Source: JAFAGX01 sp963759875
GTDB lineage: Bacteria; Acidobacteriota; Terriglobia; Terriglobales; Acidobacteriaceae
Assembly (NCBI GenBank): GCA_963759875.1
Contig: CAVXBB010000017.1
Span: 62,001 to 126,000, forward strand
DNA: 64,000 nucleotides
Direction of reading: 5' to 3'
In this document: positions 36,081-44,983 of the stretch, piece by piece
How the letters are laid out: each line of letters begins with the position of its first letter
How positions within the stretch are numbered: position 1 is the first letter of the stretch
Made by a program: the position numbers and the translations under genes
Notes under the pieces: model-generated
The model's input: only the letters and a program-made list of their open reading frames with translations
Told to the model about the DNA's origin: nothing
The model's database searches: none

Positions 36081-37412
36081 CTAAGCCACACCCTTTGCGT
36101 GATGGGCTGCAGCCTGCTGAAGGCCAGAGGCTGCGAGCGACTCCGAACCCACGATGGTCCGCACGGCTAGCGGTTTTAACCACAGGATTGCCATAAAGGC
36201 CGCGATCACGTTGCAAGCGATCATGACCCAAAAGATTCCCATCCATGAGCCGCTCTTGACACTGGCCATCGCTGCCACCGGTCCGGCAAAGATCGATGCC
36301 AAGCCTTTGGCGGTGTAGACAATGCCGTAATTGGTGGTGGCCCATTTCTTGCCATACAGGTCGCCAACAATGGACGGGAACAACGAAAAGATTTCGCCCC
36401 ATCCGAAGAAGCAGAGACCGGTCATGAGGACAAACCACAACGGATGCGTGATCAGTCTCAGTAACCCGAGTATGGCCAGCGCCTGACCGAGGAAGGCGAT
36501 AAACATGGTGTTCTCACGCCCGATGTGGTCGGAAACCCAACCCCAGAATGGCCGGCAAAGGCCGTTCAGGATGCGGTCCAGTTCGATAGCGACCACCAGT
36601 GCCGACATGCCCCACAATACGACGACCTTATCGACTTTGTAGAAAATGGCGATCGGTTTGATCTGGGCAGTTACCACCAAACCGCCGAAAGCAACCAGCG
36701 TCATCATGACGTAAATCACGTAGAAAGAAGGTTGCTTCAGCATCTGCATGTACGTCATGTCGTAAGTGGATGTTCTCACCTTTGCGCTTGCTGGCGTCCA
36801 CCCCTTAGGCAGCCAGCCTTTGGGTGGAGCGACGATCAGCATAGCCGCGGCGAAGACGATAATGCCCTGGATAATGCCCCAGAAGATGAAAGTGTGCTGG
36901 TATCCAGAAACTTTCATCATCTTGGCAATGGGGGCGACGGTCAGGGCAGTGCCCAAGCCGTACGCACCGGCGGTGAATCCGGCGCACATGCCGCGATGAT
37001 CAGGGAACCACTTCAGCGAGTTCCCCATACAGCCGCCGTAGACGGCACCGGCGCCGACGCCACCCAGGGAGTACCAGAAATAGAGCGAATGCAGGCTGCC
37101 CGCCATGCCTGATCCGATCCAGCCAAGGCCGACGAACACGCCGCCAATACCGATGACCAAGCGAGGACCAAGGCGATCGATGAGATAGCCTTCGAATGGC
37201 ACCAGCCAGGTCTCACAAATAATGAATGCAGCGAAGGCCACCTGGACGGCGGCCAAGGTCGCGCTCATGCTCTTAGTTAACGGGGTTGTGAACAAGGTCC
37301 AGGCGTATTGAAGATTGGCGATGGCCATCATCGCAATCACGCCTGCGATCAGTTGAATCCAGCGATTGATGACTTTGGGCTCCGAACCGACGGCGTCTAT
37401 CGAACCAGCCAT
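36081..37412 (-). CDS. OFA-family major facilitator (oxalate/formate antiporter-like)
   Basis: Twelve-helix MFS carrier, about 443 residues from MAGSIDAVGSEPKVINRWIQ at 37412, with AGGAGG upstream. NLQYAWTLFTTPL, GGVGAGAVYGGCMGNSLKWF and the RPFWGWVSDHIGRE loop are OFA signatures. A charged lysine in VYTAKGLAS, within a late helix, recalls the dicarboxylate-binding lysine of OxlT. It is the last gene of the putative oxalate operon, downstream of the beta subunit, so it probably imports oxalate. Substrate inferred from context. Confidence 0.85.
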   Translation of the reverse strand: MAGSIDAVGSEPKVINRWIQLIAGVIAMMAIANLQYAWTLFTTPLTKSMSATLAAVQVAFAAFIICETWLVPFEGYLIDRLGPRLVIGIGGVFVGLGWIGSGMAGSLHSLYFWYSLGGVGAGAVYGGCMGNSLKWFPDHRGMCAGFTAGAYGLGTALTVAPIAKMMKVSGYQHTFIFWGIIQGIIVFAAAMLIVAPPKGWLPKGWTPASAKVRTSTYDMTYMQMLKQPSFYVIYVMMTLVAFGGLVVTAQIKPIAIFYKVDKVVVLWGMSALVVAIELDRILNGLCRPFWGWVSDHIGRENTMFIAFLGQALAILGLLRLITHPLWFVLMTGLCFFGWGEIFSLFPSIVGDLYGKKWATTNYGIVYTAKGLASIFAGPVAAMASVKSGSWMGIFWVMIACNVIAAFMAILWLKPLAVRTIVGSESLAASGLQQAAAHHAKGVA

Positions 37413-37527
37413 AGACACACCTCCTAGGGTATCTAGCAGACTGCAACATCTAACCACTAGTTCCCAAGCTGTCCGTGAGCACTTCCGACCGTAGGTACGT
37501 AGTAAACGAGACCCGAGCAGCGCCCGC

Positions 37528-38557
37528 TTACTCCGAAGGACCTCCGTCCCCTTCCACCTCGTGCCGGAATGGAATCACGCCGGGAACCAGCCACTTTTGC
37601 CACATGGCATCGACTTTGCTCTGGAAGTAGTCGATATCATCGTTGGTAAAGTGGGCAAATCGTCCCTGTTTTAGCAAATAATCTCGAACGGGCTGGCGCT
37701 TGATTTTGCCGCGCGGCAATCTGCTGCGTTCTGCCGGTCAGGCGAAGAACGCCATCTTCCACTTCATACAGCGGCCAAACGCCAGTATTCACGGCCAGCT
37801 CACCCATTTCGTGCGACAAATAAGGATCGTAATCCCAGCCCTTTGGGCAAGGATCCAGCGAATGGATGAAGGTGGGACCGCCAATCGCCAGCGCTTTGCG
37901 CATGGAATTCATACCATGCAAGCCGTATGACATGCAAATAGTTGATACATATCTGCACTCCGGGTGCCCGGCGGCCATCATTCCCGCCATGTTCTTTTTC
38001 CAGCGGCGATGCATGATTCGTTTTACGCTGCCGGGCGTACTGAACGTGGTGTTCGCGCCCCAAGGCGTGCTGCCAGATAGTTGTATATCAGTGTTGGCGT
38101 AGGACTCGTTGTCATACATGAGGATGAGGCAGTTGTATTCGGAGTGAGTGAGAGTGGCGGAGATTGCGCCGACACCCATGTCGGCACCACCGCCGTCTCC
38201 GCAGAAAGCGATGACGTTAATGGGCTCTTTCTTCATTTTGCCTTTGCGCATGAGCGCTTTCAAGGCAGCGGAAGTGCCAAGAGCTGCCGAACCGCTGCTG
38301 CCCAGTTGTGTGTGCATCCACGGCACGACCCAGGAGGTGCTGTAGTACGTGGTGTTCGCCACATACATGCAGCCGGTGCTGCCGAGCACGATGGTGCGCG
38401 GCCCGGCGGCTTTCGCCATCATCTTCATTACGAGAGCCGACTCGCAACCCTGACAAGTGCGGTGCCCTGAGGTAAAGAATTCCTCCAAAGGCAGCTTCTT
38501 TACCGATTTGAAGGGATCCAGTTTCTGAGTCGGATCAATTTGAATGTACGTTGCCAT
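37528..38557 (-). CDS. Oxalate oxidoreductase-like beta subunit, frameshifted C-terminus
   Basis: Thiamine-diphosphate subunit of a 2-oxoacid:ferredoxin oxidoreductase. TSGHRTCQGCESALVM begins with cluster cysteines; GDGGGADMGVGAISATLTHS and MYDNESYANTDIQ are the cofactor-binding block; LDPCPKGWDYDP supplies a further Cys. The main frame runs on to 37637, but from about 37735 the sense reading switches to PAERSRLPRGKIKRQPVRDY and GRFAHFTNDDIDYFQSKVDA, ending at 37528. One missing base explains this. Joined length about 343. It forms the catalytic alpha-beta pair with the upstream gene. Confidence 0.88.
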
Positions 38558-38652
38558 GATCTCCGCATCCTTTCTGATGGTCGCAACACATCAGCGAAAT
38601 TCGTAAATGTCTTGAGGCTCTCATGCAGCCTCAGCTTCGGGCCCGCTCGCAA

Positions 38653-39882
38653 CTATTCGCGCAGCCCAATCCAACGAGTTAAGGGCTGCTTCTTACCATG
38701 TGCCGCCTCATAGACGAAGTCGGTAACTTTCGCAACATCGGGACGGTGACTTCTCGGCCGCCCAAGCCAGCAATGAAGCCCAGCACCGGCGGTTTTGGTC
38801 CAGGCGCGGAATAGAGGGCAGAGCGGACCTCGTCGGCTAGCACTCCGCTCATGTAAGGTGAACCGAAGGAATAGTCACGGTCAATCACGCCAACTGCCTT
38901 GAAGCGCTGTAGAGATTTCGAGAGTTCCTCAGCCGCAAACGGACGGAACCAGCGCATACGCACAAAGCCGACTTTCTTGCCTTCCTTGCGCATCTGCCTA
39001 ATGGCTACCTTTACCGGCGTGGAAAGAGTGCCCATGCCCATCAGCACAATCTCGGCATCATCAGTCATGATATTCCTCAAAGAACGGATTACCGTAGGAA
39101 CGGCCAAAAATGCGCTCAAAATCTTTGTAGGCTTCGCGCATTACGTCGGAGACTCGCTCCATCGCGGCATAATTTTGCCGCCGGATTTCCATGACCCAGT
39201 CTTCATTGCCCTGGGGCGCGACCGTGATGGGGTTATCCGGATGGAGAAGCAGATCGGCTCGGTTATAGCGGGGGAGGAACTCGTTCACCTGCTCTTGCGA
39301 AGGAATCTGTACCAACGCTTGTGAGTGGGTCAGGAAGGCTCCGTCGCAGCTGATAGCACAAGGCAAAAAGATGCGGCGGTCTTCAGAAACGCGATAAGCG
39401 ATGAGTGCGGTATCCAGAGCTTCCTGCGCAGTGTCGACCCAAACCAATTGCCAGCCGAGGTCGCGAACCGCGAGGGCATCATTGTGCTCGACGCCAAATG
39501 CTCCGGGATCGTCGAGAGCGCGATTGCCCACCATGCACACCAAGGGGATGCGCAGCGCCGGCGTGACGGTCAGCGCTTCCATGGCGTACATCCAGCCGAC
39601 GCCACTGCTGCCGCAAAATACGCGCGCGCCGCAAGCGCAGGCGTGCTTCACAATTTCAAACTGTGAGTGCTCGCCTTCGGCCACGATGTATTCGCAATCC
39701 ATTTCGCCGTTGGAAACGAGCTTCGCAACGTACTGCATGACGGTGTCATAGGGACGAATGGGATAGGCCGTGATCACGTCCACATCGGCCAATTTGCAGG
39801 CGACCGCAATCGCCTCGCTCCCGGTAATGAGTGCAGTGCTTTCAGTCCTGCGCTGTTGTTCAACAACTGTGGCCGTCGCCAT
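38653..39882 (-). CDS. Oxalate oxidoreductase-like alpha subunit, two frameshifts
   Basis: Pyrimidine-binding and domain-II subunit. Residues 40-45 read YPIRPY, where pyruvate enzymes carry YPITPS, and residues 121-129 read RALDDPGAF. Both match what I recall of the oxalate-specific active-site loop in the Moorella enzyme. The frame is interrupted near 39069, where EEYHD stops but EEYMTDDAEIVLMGMGTL reads on by dropping one base. It is interrupted again near 38745, where VTVPDVAKVTDFVYEAAHGK and QPLTRWIGLRE to 38653 lie in another frame. Joined, about 409 residues, close to the known alpha subunit. Confidence 0.88.
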
Positions 39883-39930
39883 AACTATGTTCTCCTCCGT
39901 AGCGCCGGCAGCCGCCGGCCTCAGCGATGT

Positions 39931-41106
39931 TTAATCAGCTCTGTTTTGCAATTTCCAGCATCTCAGGAACTTGCTCTTCATATTGGCCGCGATAACGGAA
40001 TCCATGTGACCGCATTCGCGGGTTTTGATCTTATCTGCCAACCAGGTTTCGTAACCGGGTTTGTCTTTGCGCCAGTCTTCCCACTGACTGTCGTTGTTAT
40101 TGAACTCCGTTTCGTTGACCATGGTCACGCAATCTTTGACTGGGCAGACGGCTTCACAGACGCCACAGCCACAGCAGGCAACCATGTTGGCGTCGTACAA
40201 GCCTTCGGGAGTGACGTCGAAGCACGAATCCGGACAGTGCAGCCAGCAAAGTGTGCACTTGATGCAAGTATCGAAGTTGACCACGGGCCGCATGGTGCGG
40301 GTTGTGTACTTCTTGAAAGTTGGATTGCGGTCGGGACGCCAGCCTCCGCTCGCATGCGAAGTCGGATCCTCGACGGCACCGCCCGCGGGGATACACGGGA
40401 TTGCGATACCTTCACTCATCTCATGCCACTTGGGAAGATCGAACTTGTATGGAACTTCAGCATTGCCCTGGTTCGGCTTGACTGTCATTGTGCTTAGCCG
40501 TTCATAGGAACGAGCTGCCGATTCTGCCTTGATGGGATCCTTCCATTCTTCGATGATGGTCTTCTGCACCGACTTCAAGCTGAATAAGTCGGGGAGAATC
40601 TTGGCCAGAGCACCGAGGATGCGAACATCGGTATGGTCATCTTTGTAGACCCATAGGCCGGAAAAGCTAGGCTTGCCTCTCAGAATTGCTAATTGGTAAG
40701 GAGTGTCTTTGCGGTGGGCCATCTCGAGGATTGCTTCTGGCTTCTCCAGCGAGGTCACGATCAAGGTCCCGCCCGGTTTGAGCAATTTGTTGACCGGCTG
40801 CAAACCATACCACGCCCAGGATTCGACACCTTTGCAGAGGGTGTCATCGACCGCGATCGTTACATCCACCTCTTTGGGCTCGTACTTGGCCATGCCCTCT
40901 TCCAGAGTCTGCTGATCGGTAGCGACGATAGCGAAGCTTTTTGCAGGGATGCCATTGCGCTCCGGGCTGTCGCCATATCTGCCGAAGGAGATGCCGACTT
41001 TGCCGTCATGGTGAGCAGCGAGAACGACGGCGCGCGTGATTCTGGTGCCCAAGGTCTTTTGAAAAATTCCGCGGTAAATGACTTCAATTGCGAATAGCCG
41101 GCCCAT
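39931..41106 (-). CDS. Oxalate oxidoreductase-like gamma-delta fusion (ferredoxin-like) subunit
   Basis: 391 residues. N-terminal gamma domain (MGRLFAIEVIYRGIFQKTLG, GISFGRYGDSPERNGIPAKS) and a C-terminal pair of 4Fe-4S clusters, CIKCTLCWLHCPDSC and CGCGVCEAVCPVKDC. These carry electrons from the thiamine site to external ferredoxin. Fusion of gamma and delta is the arrangement known for oxalate and some other oxidoreductases. It is the first enzyme gene of the operon, 14 bases downstream of the regulator gene. Intact. Confidence 0.93.
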   Translation of the reverse strand: MGRLFAIEVIYRGIFQKTLGTRITRAVVLAAHHDGKVGISFGRYGDSPERNGIPAKSFAIVATDQQTLEEGMAKYEPKEVDVTIAVDDTLCKGVESWAWYGLQPVNKLLKPGGTLIVTSLEKPEAILEMAHRKDTPYQLAILRGKPSFSGLWVYKDDHTDVRILGALAKILPDLFSLKSVQKTIIEEWKDPIKAESAARSYERLSTMTVKPNQGNAEVPYKFDLPKWHEMSEGIAIPCIPAGGAVEDPTSHASGGWRPDRNPTFKKYTTRTMRPVVNFDTCIKCTLCWLHCPDSCFDVTPEGLYDANMVACCGCGVCEAVCPVKDCVTMVNETEFNNNDSQWEDWRKDKPGYETWLADKIKTRECGHMDSVIAANMKSKFLRCWKLQNRAD

Positions 41107-41120
41107 TGAAACCTCCGTTT

Positions 41121-41834
41121 TTATTCAAACTCGTTCAGCACAATCTCTTCGACATCTTCGATATGGCGACGCATGGCGGATTTTGCAGCTTCTGCGTCCC
41201 GCTTTTTGATCGCAGCCAAAATTTTTCGGTGTCCAGCCAGTGACCTCTGCGGACGCCCTTCGGTTTGCAATGAGCGTTCCCGCGTGTCACGCAGCAGGTC
41301 CATCAGAACGTCAAGCACCTTCAAAACCACGCTGTTTCCAGAAGCCATGGCGATAGCGTAGTGAAATTCAGAGTCTTCTTCGATGGCGAGCTCGTTTGCG
41401 CGAAACTTGGCTTCTTGACGGTACAGAATTTGTGCCAGCTCCTCGAGTTCTTCCTCGGAAGCATGTGTGGCAGCCCGGGCGGCAAGCGACGGCTCCAGCA
41501 TTTTGCGGAAATCGATGAGTTCAGTTACGAGCTCAACCTTGTGCCGCAGAATGTTGGTGAGCGGATTCATAACCGTGTCGGCTGAGATTTCCCGGACTAC
41601 GGTTCCCGATCCCTGGCGGGGCTCTACTAAGCCGACTAATTCCAAGCTTCGGATGGCGTCACGAATGGAACTGCGGCTGACTCCGAGACTTTCGGCGAGT
41701 TCACGTTCGGAGGGAAGCTTATCGCCGGGGTGGAGCTTCTTGAGGATCATCTGCTCGAGTTGGCGGGCAACTTCCTCGTACACTTTGTTGCGCCGAATGG
41801 ACTCGAACCCGGACTGAACCGTCTCTTCTGGCAC
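41121..41834 (-). CDS. GntR/FadR-family (FCD) transcriptional regulator
   Basis: 237 residues. Winged HTH KLPSERELAESLGVSRSSIR followed by RSLELVGLVEPRQGSGTVV, then an FCD-type effector domain with SEFHYAIAMASGN, the metal-binding His/Asp helices and AGHRKILAAIKKRDA. Members commonly sense carboxylic acids. It leads the oxalate operon, and an inverted CTGGTC/GACCAG lies under its own promoter, so it probably represses itself and the operon and responds to oxalate or a metabolite. Confidence 0.93.
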   Translation of the reverse strand: MPEETVQSGFESIRRNKVYEEVARQLEQMILKKLHPGDKLPSERELAESLGVSRSSIRDAIRSLELVGLVEPRQGSGTVVREISADTVMNPLTNILRHKVELVTELIDFRKMLEPSLAARAATHASEEELEELAQILYRQEAKFRANELAIEEDSEFHYAIAMASGNSVVLKVLDVLMDLLRDTRERSLQTEGRPQRSLAGHRKILAAIKKRDAEAAKSAMRRHIEDVEEIVLNEFE

Positions 41835-41845
41835 CTGAGCTCCAA

Positions 41846-41875
41846 CTGGTCCGATAAGTAGACCAGCGAATTATA
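41846..41875 (-). promoter_or_regulatory. Promoter and GntR operator of the oxalate operon
   Basis: Minus-strand TATAAT at 41870-41875, and directly downstream an inverted repeat CTGGTC (41846-41851) / GACCAG (41861-41866), spacer nine. It overlaps the start region, as expected for a repressor site. FadR-type regulators use TGGTC/GACCA half sites. The -35 is unclear; TTGACA at 41883-41888 is only seven bases from the -10. Confidence 0.55.
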
Positions 41876-41976
41876 CTCACAATGTCAAGAGGGTGTACAG
41901 GTGTTTTGCAGAAAAATCTCTAGGGCGCATCAGAAATTTCGATTGTGAGTAGCTGGATCAAAGGCAAAGCGCCATA

Positions 41977-42006
41977 TTGTGGCGCCGCATTGACCGGGCG
42001 CCACAA
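41977..42006. terminator. Strong hairpin after rplS
   Basis: TTGTGGCGCC (41977-41986) pairs fully with GGCGCCACAA (41997-42006), loop of ten. It is 41 bases past the rplS stop. No T-run, so it may be an RNA 3' end stabiliser or a factor-dependent terminator. Confidence 0.5.
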
Positions 42007-42046
42007 ACGGAAGAACGGTGCGCGTGTGCAGAGCTGCTGAAGTGAG

Positions 42047-42424
42047 CTACTTTGTCGCGGCTTGGGCGACGGGCTTCTCACGCTCCACGTCGCGCAAGCG
42101 GGCGGCCTTGCCTCGTAAGCTGCGCAAATAATAAAGCTTGGCGCGCCGGACTTTGGAGGAGCGGACCAACTCCACTTTATCGATCACGCGTGAGCTTTCG
42201 GGGAAAATACGCTCGACGCCCTGACCGAAGCTGATTTTCCGCACAGTGAAACTGGCCTGGGGGCCGCGACTGCGCTTGATCACTACGCCTTCGAAGGCCT
42301 GCAAACGCTCTTTGTCGCCTTCTTTGATTTTCACGTGGACGCGGACCGAATCGCCGGGACCGAATTTTGGGAAATCGGTGCGCTTGGTTTTGGCCAGAAG
42401 TTTTTCAATGATGAGGTTCGACAT
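42047..42424 (-). CDS. rplS: Ribosomal protein L19
   Basis: Large-subunit protein at the 30S-50S interface. 125 residues. FGPGDSVRVHVKIKEGDKER, the FEGVVIKRSRGP block, and GQGVERIFPESSRVIDKVEL are the usual motifs, then a basic RRAKLYYLRSLRGKAARL. Ends the rpsP-khpA-rimM-trmD-rplS cluster, 12 bases after trmD. Confidence 0.97.
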   Translation of the reverse strand: MSNLIIEKLLAKTKRTDFPKFGPGDSVRVHVKIKEGDKERLQAFEGVVIKRSRGPQASFTVRKISFGQGVERIFPESSRVIDKVELVRSSKVRRAKLYYLRSLRGKAARLRDVEREKPVAQAATK

Positions 42425-42436
42425 AATCTTTGTCCT

Positions 42437-43249
42437 CTAAGTTTCTTGTTCGCCCGAAATCTGGGCGAGTAATTCTTTATCTTCCCCGGTTAGCACAGTG
42501 CCATTCAGCAGGTCGGGGCGGTTACGTACGGTTTTTTCCAGAGCCGAACGGCGACGCCAGCGGCGGATCTGGTCGTGATTGCCGGATGAAAGCACTTCCG
42601 GAACCAGCATGCCGCGAAAATCGGCTGGACGCGTGTAATGCGGATAGTCCAGCAATCCCGCGGAACTGCAAGTTGAATCCGGCTTCTCACTGCGATCCGC
42701 TTGCGAAGTCGTAGTGAACGACTCTTGCCGCGTGGACGCTTCGTTGCCGACAGCGCCCGGAATTAGTCGTGTAACAGAATCCACGATCACCGCTGCTCCG
42801 ATTTCGCCACCACTCAGCACGTAACTGCCGATCGACAGCTCACGATCGGCCAAATACTGGCTGACGCGCTCATCCACGCCTTCGTAGCGGCCGCAGATCA
42901 GGACGATTCGCTCCAGGGTCGCCAATGTTTCGGCCTCAGTTTGGTCGAATCGCCTGCCCTGCGCCGAAAGCAAGACAACCGTTTGTTTGGCGTTGCCGCT
43001 CAGCCTTGCCTCGCGCGGCACCACATTCAGCGCTTCAATACATTCAAAGATCGGTTCCGGCTTCAGGACCATGCCTTCGCCGCCGCCAAATGGGCGGTCA
43101 TCTACGCTTCGGTGGCGATCATGCGCAAATGCTCGCAGATCGTGAACTTCAATGCTTACCAGATCCGCTTCCCGAGCCCTACGAATGATTCCGAAATCCA
43201 GCGGCCCACGAAAAAAATCCGGAAAGATGGTGATGATGTCTATGCGCAT
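42437..43249 (-). CDS. trmD: tRNA (guanine-37-N1) methyltransferase
   Basis: Methylates G37 next to the anticodon to prevent frameshifting. 270 residues, somewhat longer than typical because of an insert around EASTRQESFTTTSQADRS. MRIDIITIFPDFF start, DRPFGGGEGMVLKPEP, and the trefoil-knot SAM loop ICGRYEGVDERV with SGGEIGAAVIVDSVTRLIPG. Encoded with rpsP, rimM and rplS as in most bacteria. Confidence 0.97.
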   Translation of the reverse strand: MRIDIITIFPDFFRGPLDFGIIRRAREADLVSIEVHDLRAFAHDRHRSVDDRPFGGGEGMVLKPEPIFECIEALNVVPREARLSGNAKQTVVLLSAQGRRFDQTEAETLATLERIVLICGRYEGVDERVSQYLADRELSIGSYVLSGGEIGAAVIVDSVTRLIPGAVGNEASTRQESFTTTSQADRSEKPDSTCSSAGLLDYPHYTRPADFRGMLVPEVLSSGNHDQIRRWRRRSALEKTVRNRPDLLNGTVLTGEDKELLAQISGEQET

Positions 43250-43310
43250 GGTAGCTGGTTGCTAGTACCTAGTCAGTGCGCTTTTCCTAGCTACGAGCCC
43301 GAGCCACTAG

Positions 43311-43902
43311 CTACTTCGCCTTTCTTTGCTGCTGCTTCTCTTCATTGGTCAAGGGCGCATCGAGTTCCAGCATGCCTTCGGGCAGCAGCATTTTAATTTC
43401 TCGGCGGTCCAGATCTACGCCTTGCAAATACGCTTGCGCGTACGGAATCTCGAACTCTCGATTCGTCGACCTAACCACCAGCAGCGGTGCTTCACCCGCT
43501 CCAAATCTCACGTCTGCAACCGAGCCAATCTGGCGACCAGCTTCGAATACAGCGCATCCGACTAAGTCGCTGATGTAGCTCCAACCTGGCTCAAGCTGCG
43601 CGCGTTGGGCACGCGGAACTTGCAATTCGCAGCCGACCAACGCCTCCGCATCCGAAATTGAATCAATACCTGCGAACTTTAGAACCAGATGTCCCTTGTG
43701 CGGCCAAAGTTCTTCGACTTCGAGTTCGCGCCGCTTTCCATCTTCTGCCAGAGCGGATAGCTTCAATCCCGCTTTGAATCGATCCGGCATGTCGCTGTGC
43801 GATTCGACCGCAAGCTCGCCGTGACGTCCTTGCGTCTTTAAAACGCGCGCAATGGAAATGAAGTCGTCTGCCGTGCTACCTCTCCCGACGGCCGAACGTC
43901 AT
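43311..43902 (-). CDS. rimM: 16S rRNA processing protein RimM, frameshifted near the start
   Basis: Assists 30S assembly around S19. The long frame begins at MPDRFKAGLKLSALAEDGKR, but the real N-terminus FISIARVLKTQGRHGELAVE lies directly upstream in the same frame without a start codon. An ATG at 43902, 8 bases after khpA, gives MTFGRRER and joins it if one base is added near 43880. The PRC-barrel half has LEPGWSYISDLVGCAVF. Joined, about 197 residues. Essential-like gene; a sequence error is the likely cause. Confidence 0.85.
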
Positions 43903-43909
43903 GACGCTG

Positions 43910-44158
43910 TTACTCGACAATCTCGACTGCGAAACGCTTGTGCGACCGAATGCCGGTTGCGCTTATTAGCGAACGCAGCGCTCGCGCGACTCGACCTTGC
44001 CTTCCAATAACTTTGCCGAGGTCATCGGGTGCGACCGTCAGTTCAAACACAGTCGTCTCGCCTTCGATCTGATTGACGGAGACCTGGTCAGCCTGGTCCA
44101 CCAGCATTTTCGCGATTTGCTCGACCAGAAGCCGCACGTCAACCGTTTGTTCGCCCAT
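43910..44158 (-). CDS. khpA: KH-domain RNA-binding protein KhpA
   Basis: 82 residues, single KH domain with the GxxG loop in GKVIGRQGRVARALRSLI. Binds RNA, often with KhpB. Lies between rpsP and rimM, the usual place for this gene. Ends with RFAVEIVE, typical of the family. Confidence 0.93.
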   Translation of the reverse strand: MGEQTVDVRLLVEQIAKMLVDQADQVSVNQIEGETTVFELTVAPDDLGKVIGRQGRVARALRSLISATGIRSHKRFAVEIVE

Positions 44159-44190
44159 TTCATTTCCTTGAGTGAGACTCTTGGGTGCGA

Positions 44191-44448
44191 TCAGGCAACC
44201 GAAGCGGTGGCGGCGGGGGCCGGTCTCGAAACAATCTTGCTGACGCGCTCTGACATCTTGGCGCCCTTGGAGAGCCAGTAATCAATCCGCTCGCGCTTCA
44301 ATTCAATGCTGGCGGGATTGGTGCGGGGATTATAGGTGCCGACGACCTCGACCGGGCGTCCGTCGCGAGCTCGCTCCTTTTCAATCACCACCACTCGGTA
44401 TTGTGGTTTCTTGTGCGCACCCACGCGCGTCAAACGAATCATCAACAC
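44191..44448 (-). CDS. rpsP: Ribosomal protein S16
   Basis: 85 residues. MIRLTRVGAHKKPQYRVVVI, ARDGRPVEVVGTYNPRTNP and ERIDYWLSKGAKMSERVSKI are diagnostic. The start may be the second ATG (MIRLTR), which matches the family better. Head of the five-gene cluster. Confidence 0.97.
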   Translation of the reverse strand: MLMIRLTRVGAHKKPQYRVVVIEKERARDGRPVEVVGTYNPRTNPASIELKRERIDYWLSKGAKMSERVSKIVSRPAPAATASVA

Positions 44449-44983
44449 AGAACTTTGTTTCCTTTCCTAGTGCGTCTGGCAGGGATTGGACAAACAATTA
44501 TTCTTGCAGAACTTAGAGGAAATGACAAGGCGCGCCAACGAATGGTGGGTCAGTTTGAAAAGGATGCGAGCACGCTGCTTGGGGGAAGGCCGTCAGAAAA
44601 GTTGTTGCAAAAAACAAGAGTTGCGATATTGTGAAAACGGCGACAAACCTCGCCCAGTAGGAACCCATTTCCGACCGGCTACAACCTAGTAAGCACGATG
44701 ACCTGAACGGTGGGGTTTATCGCCAACGATAATCTACATTTCTTCTGGTTCGCTGGCTGTGATGCAGGTCACCGTTGCGACTCTCTAGAGAATCCCTTAA
44801 AAGGCACTGCTGTTAGGTACCCACAAACGCGATATGCTCGACTTCGCGAGATGATTCGCGGGCGAATCATCCCCTTGCCGCTCGGAATGACACAAAGATT
44901 ACTTGGGTAAAGCCGGAGCACGGTAGTGGTGACCGTCCGCAGATCGGCCGCAGCGCTCTTCTGTATACTCGCGCTGAGATCGT
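44449..44983. other. Intergenic, with a nine-pair hairpin
   Basis: 535 bases between divergent genes. A perfect inverted repeat GATGATTCG (44850-44858) / CGAATCATC (44863-44871) is followed by GCTCGGAATGACA, a sequence type seen again in other gaps. TATACT near 44962 may be the -10 of the next gene. No convincing coding frame. Confidence 0.45.

Noticed and set aside
39061..39119. Programmed frameshift in the oxalate alpha subunit
   Set aside because: No slippery heptamer or downstream structure is apparent, and other single-base breaks nearby and in essential genes make sequence error more likely.
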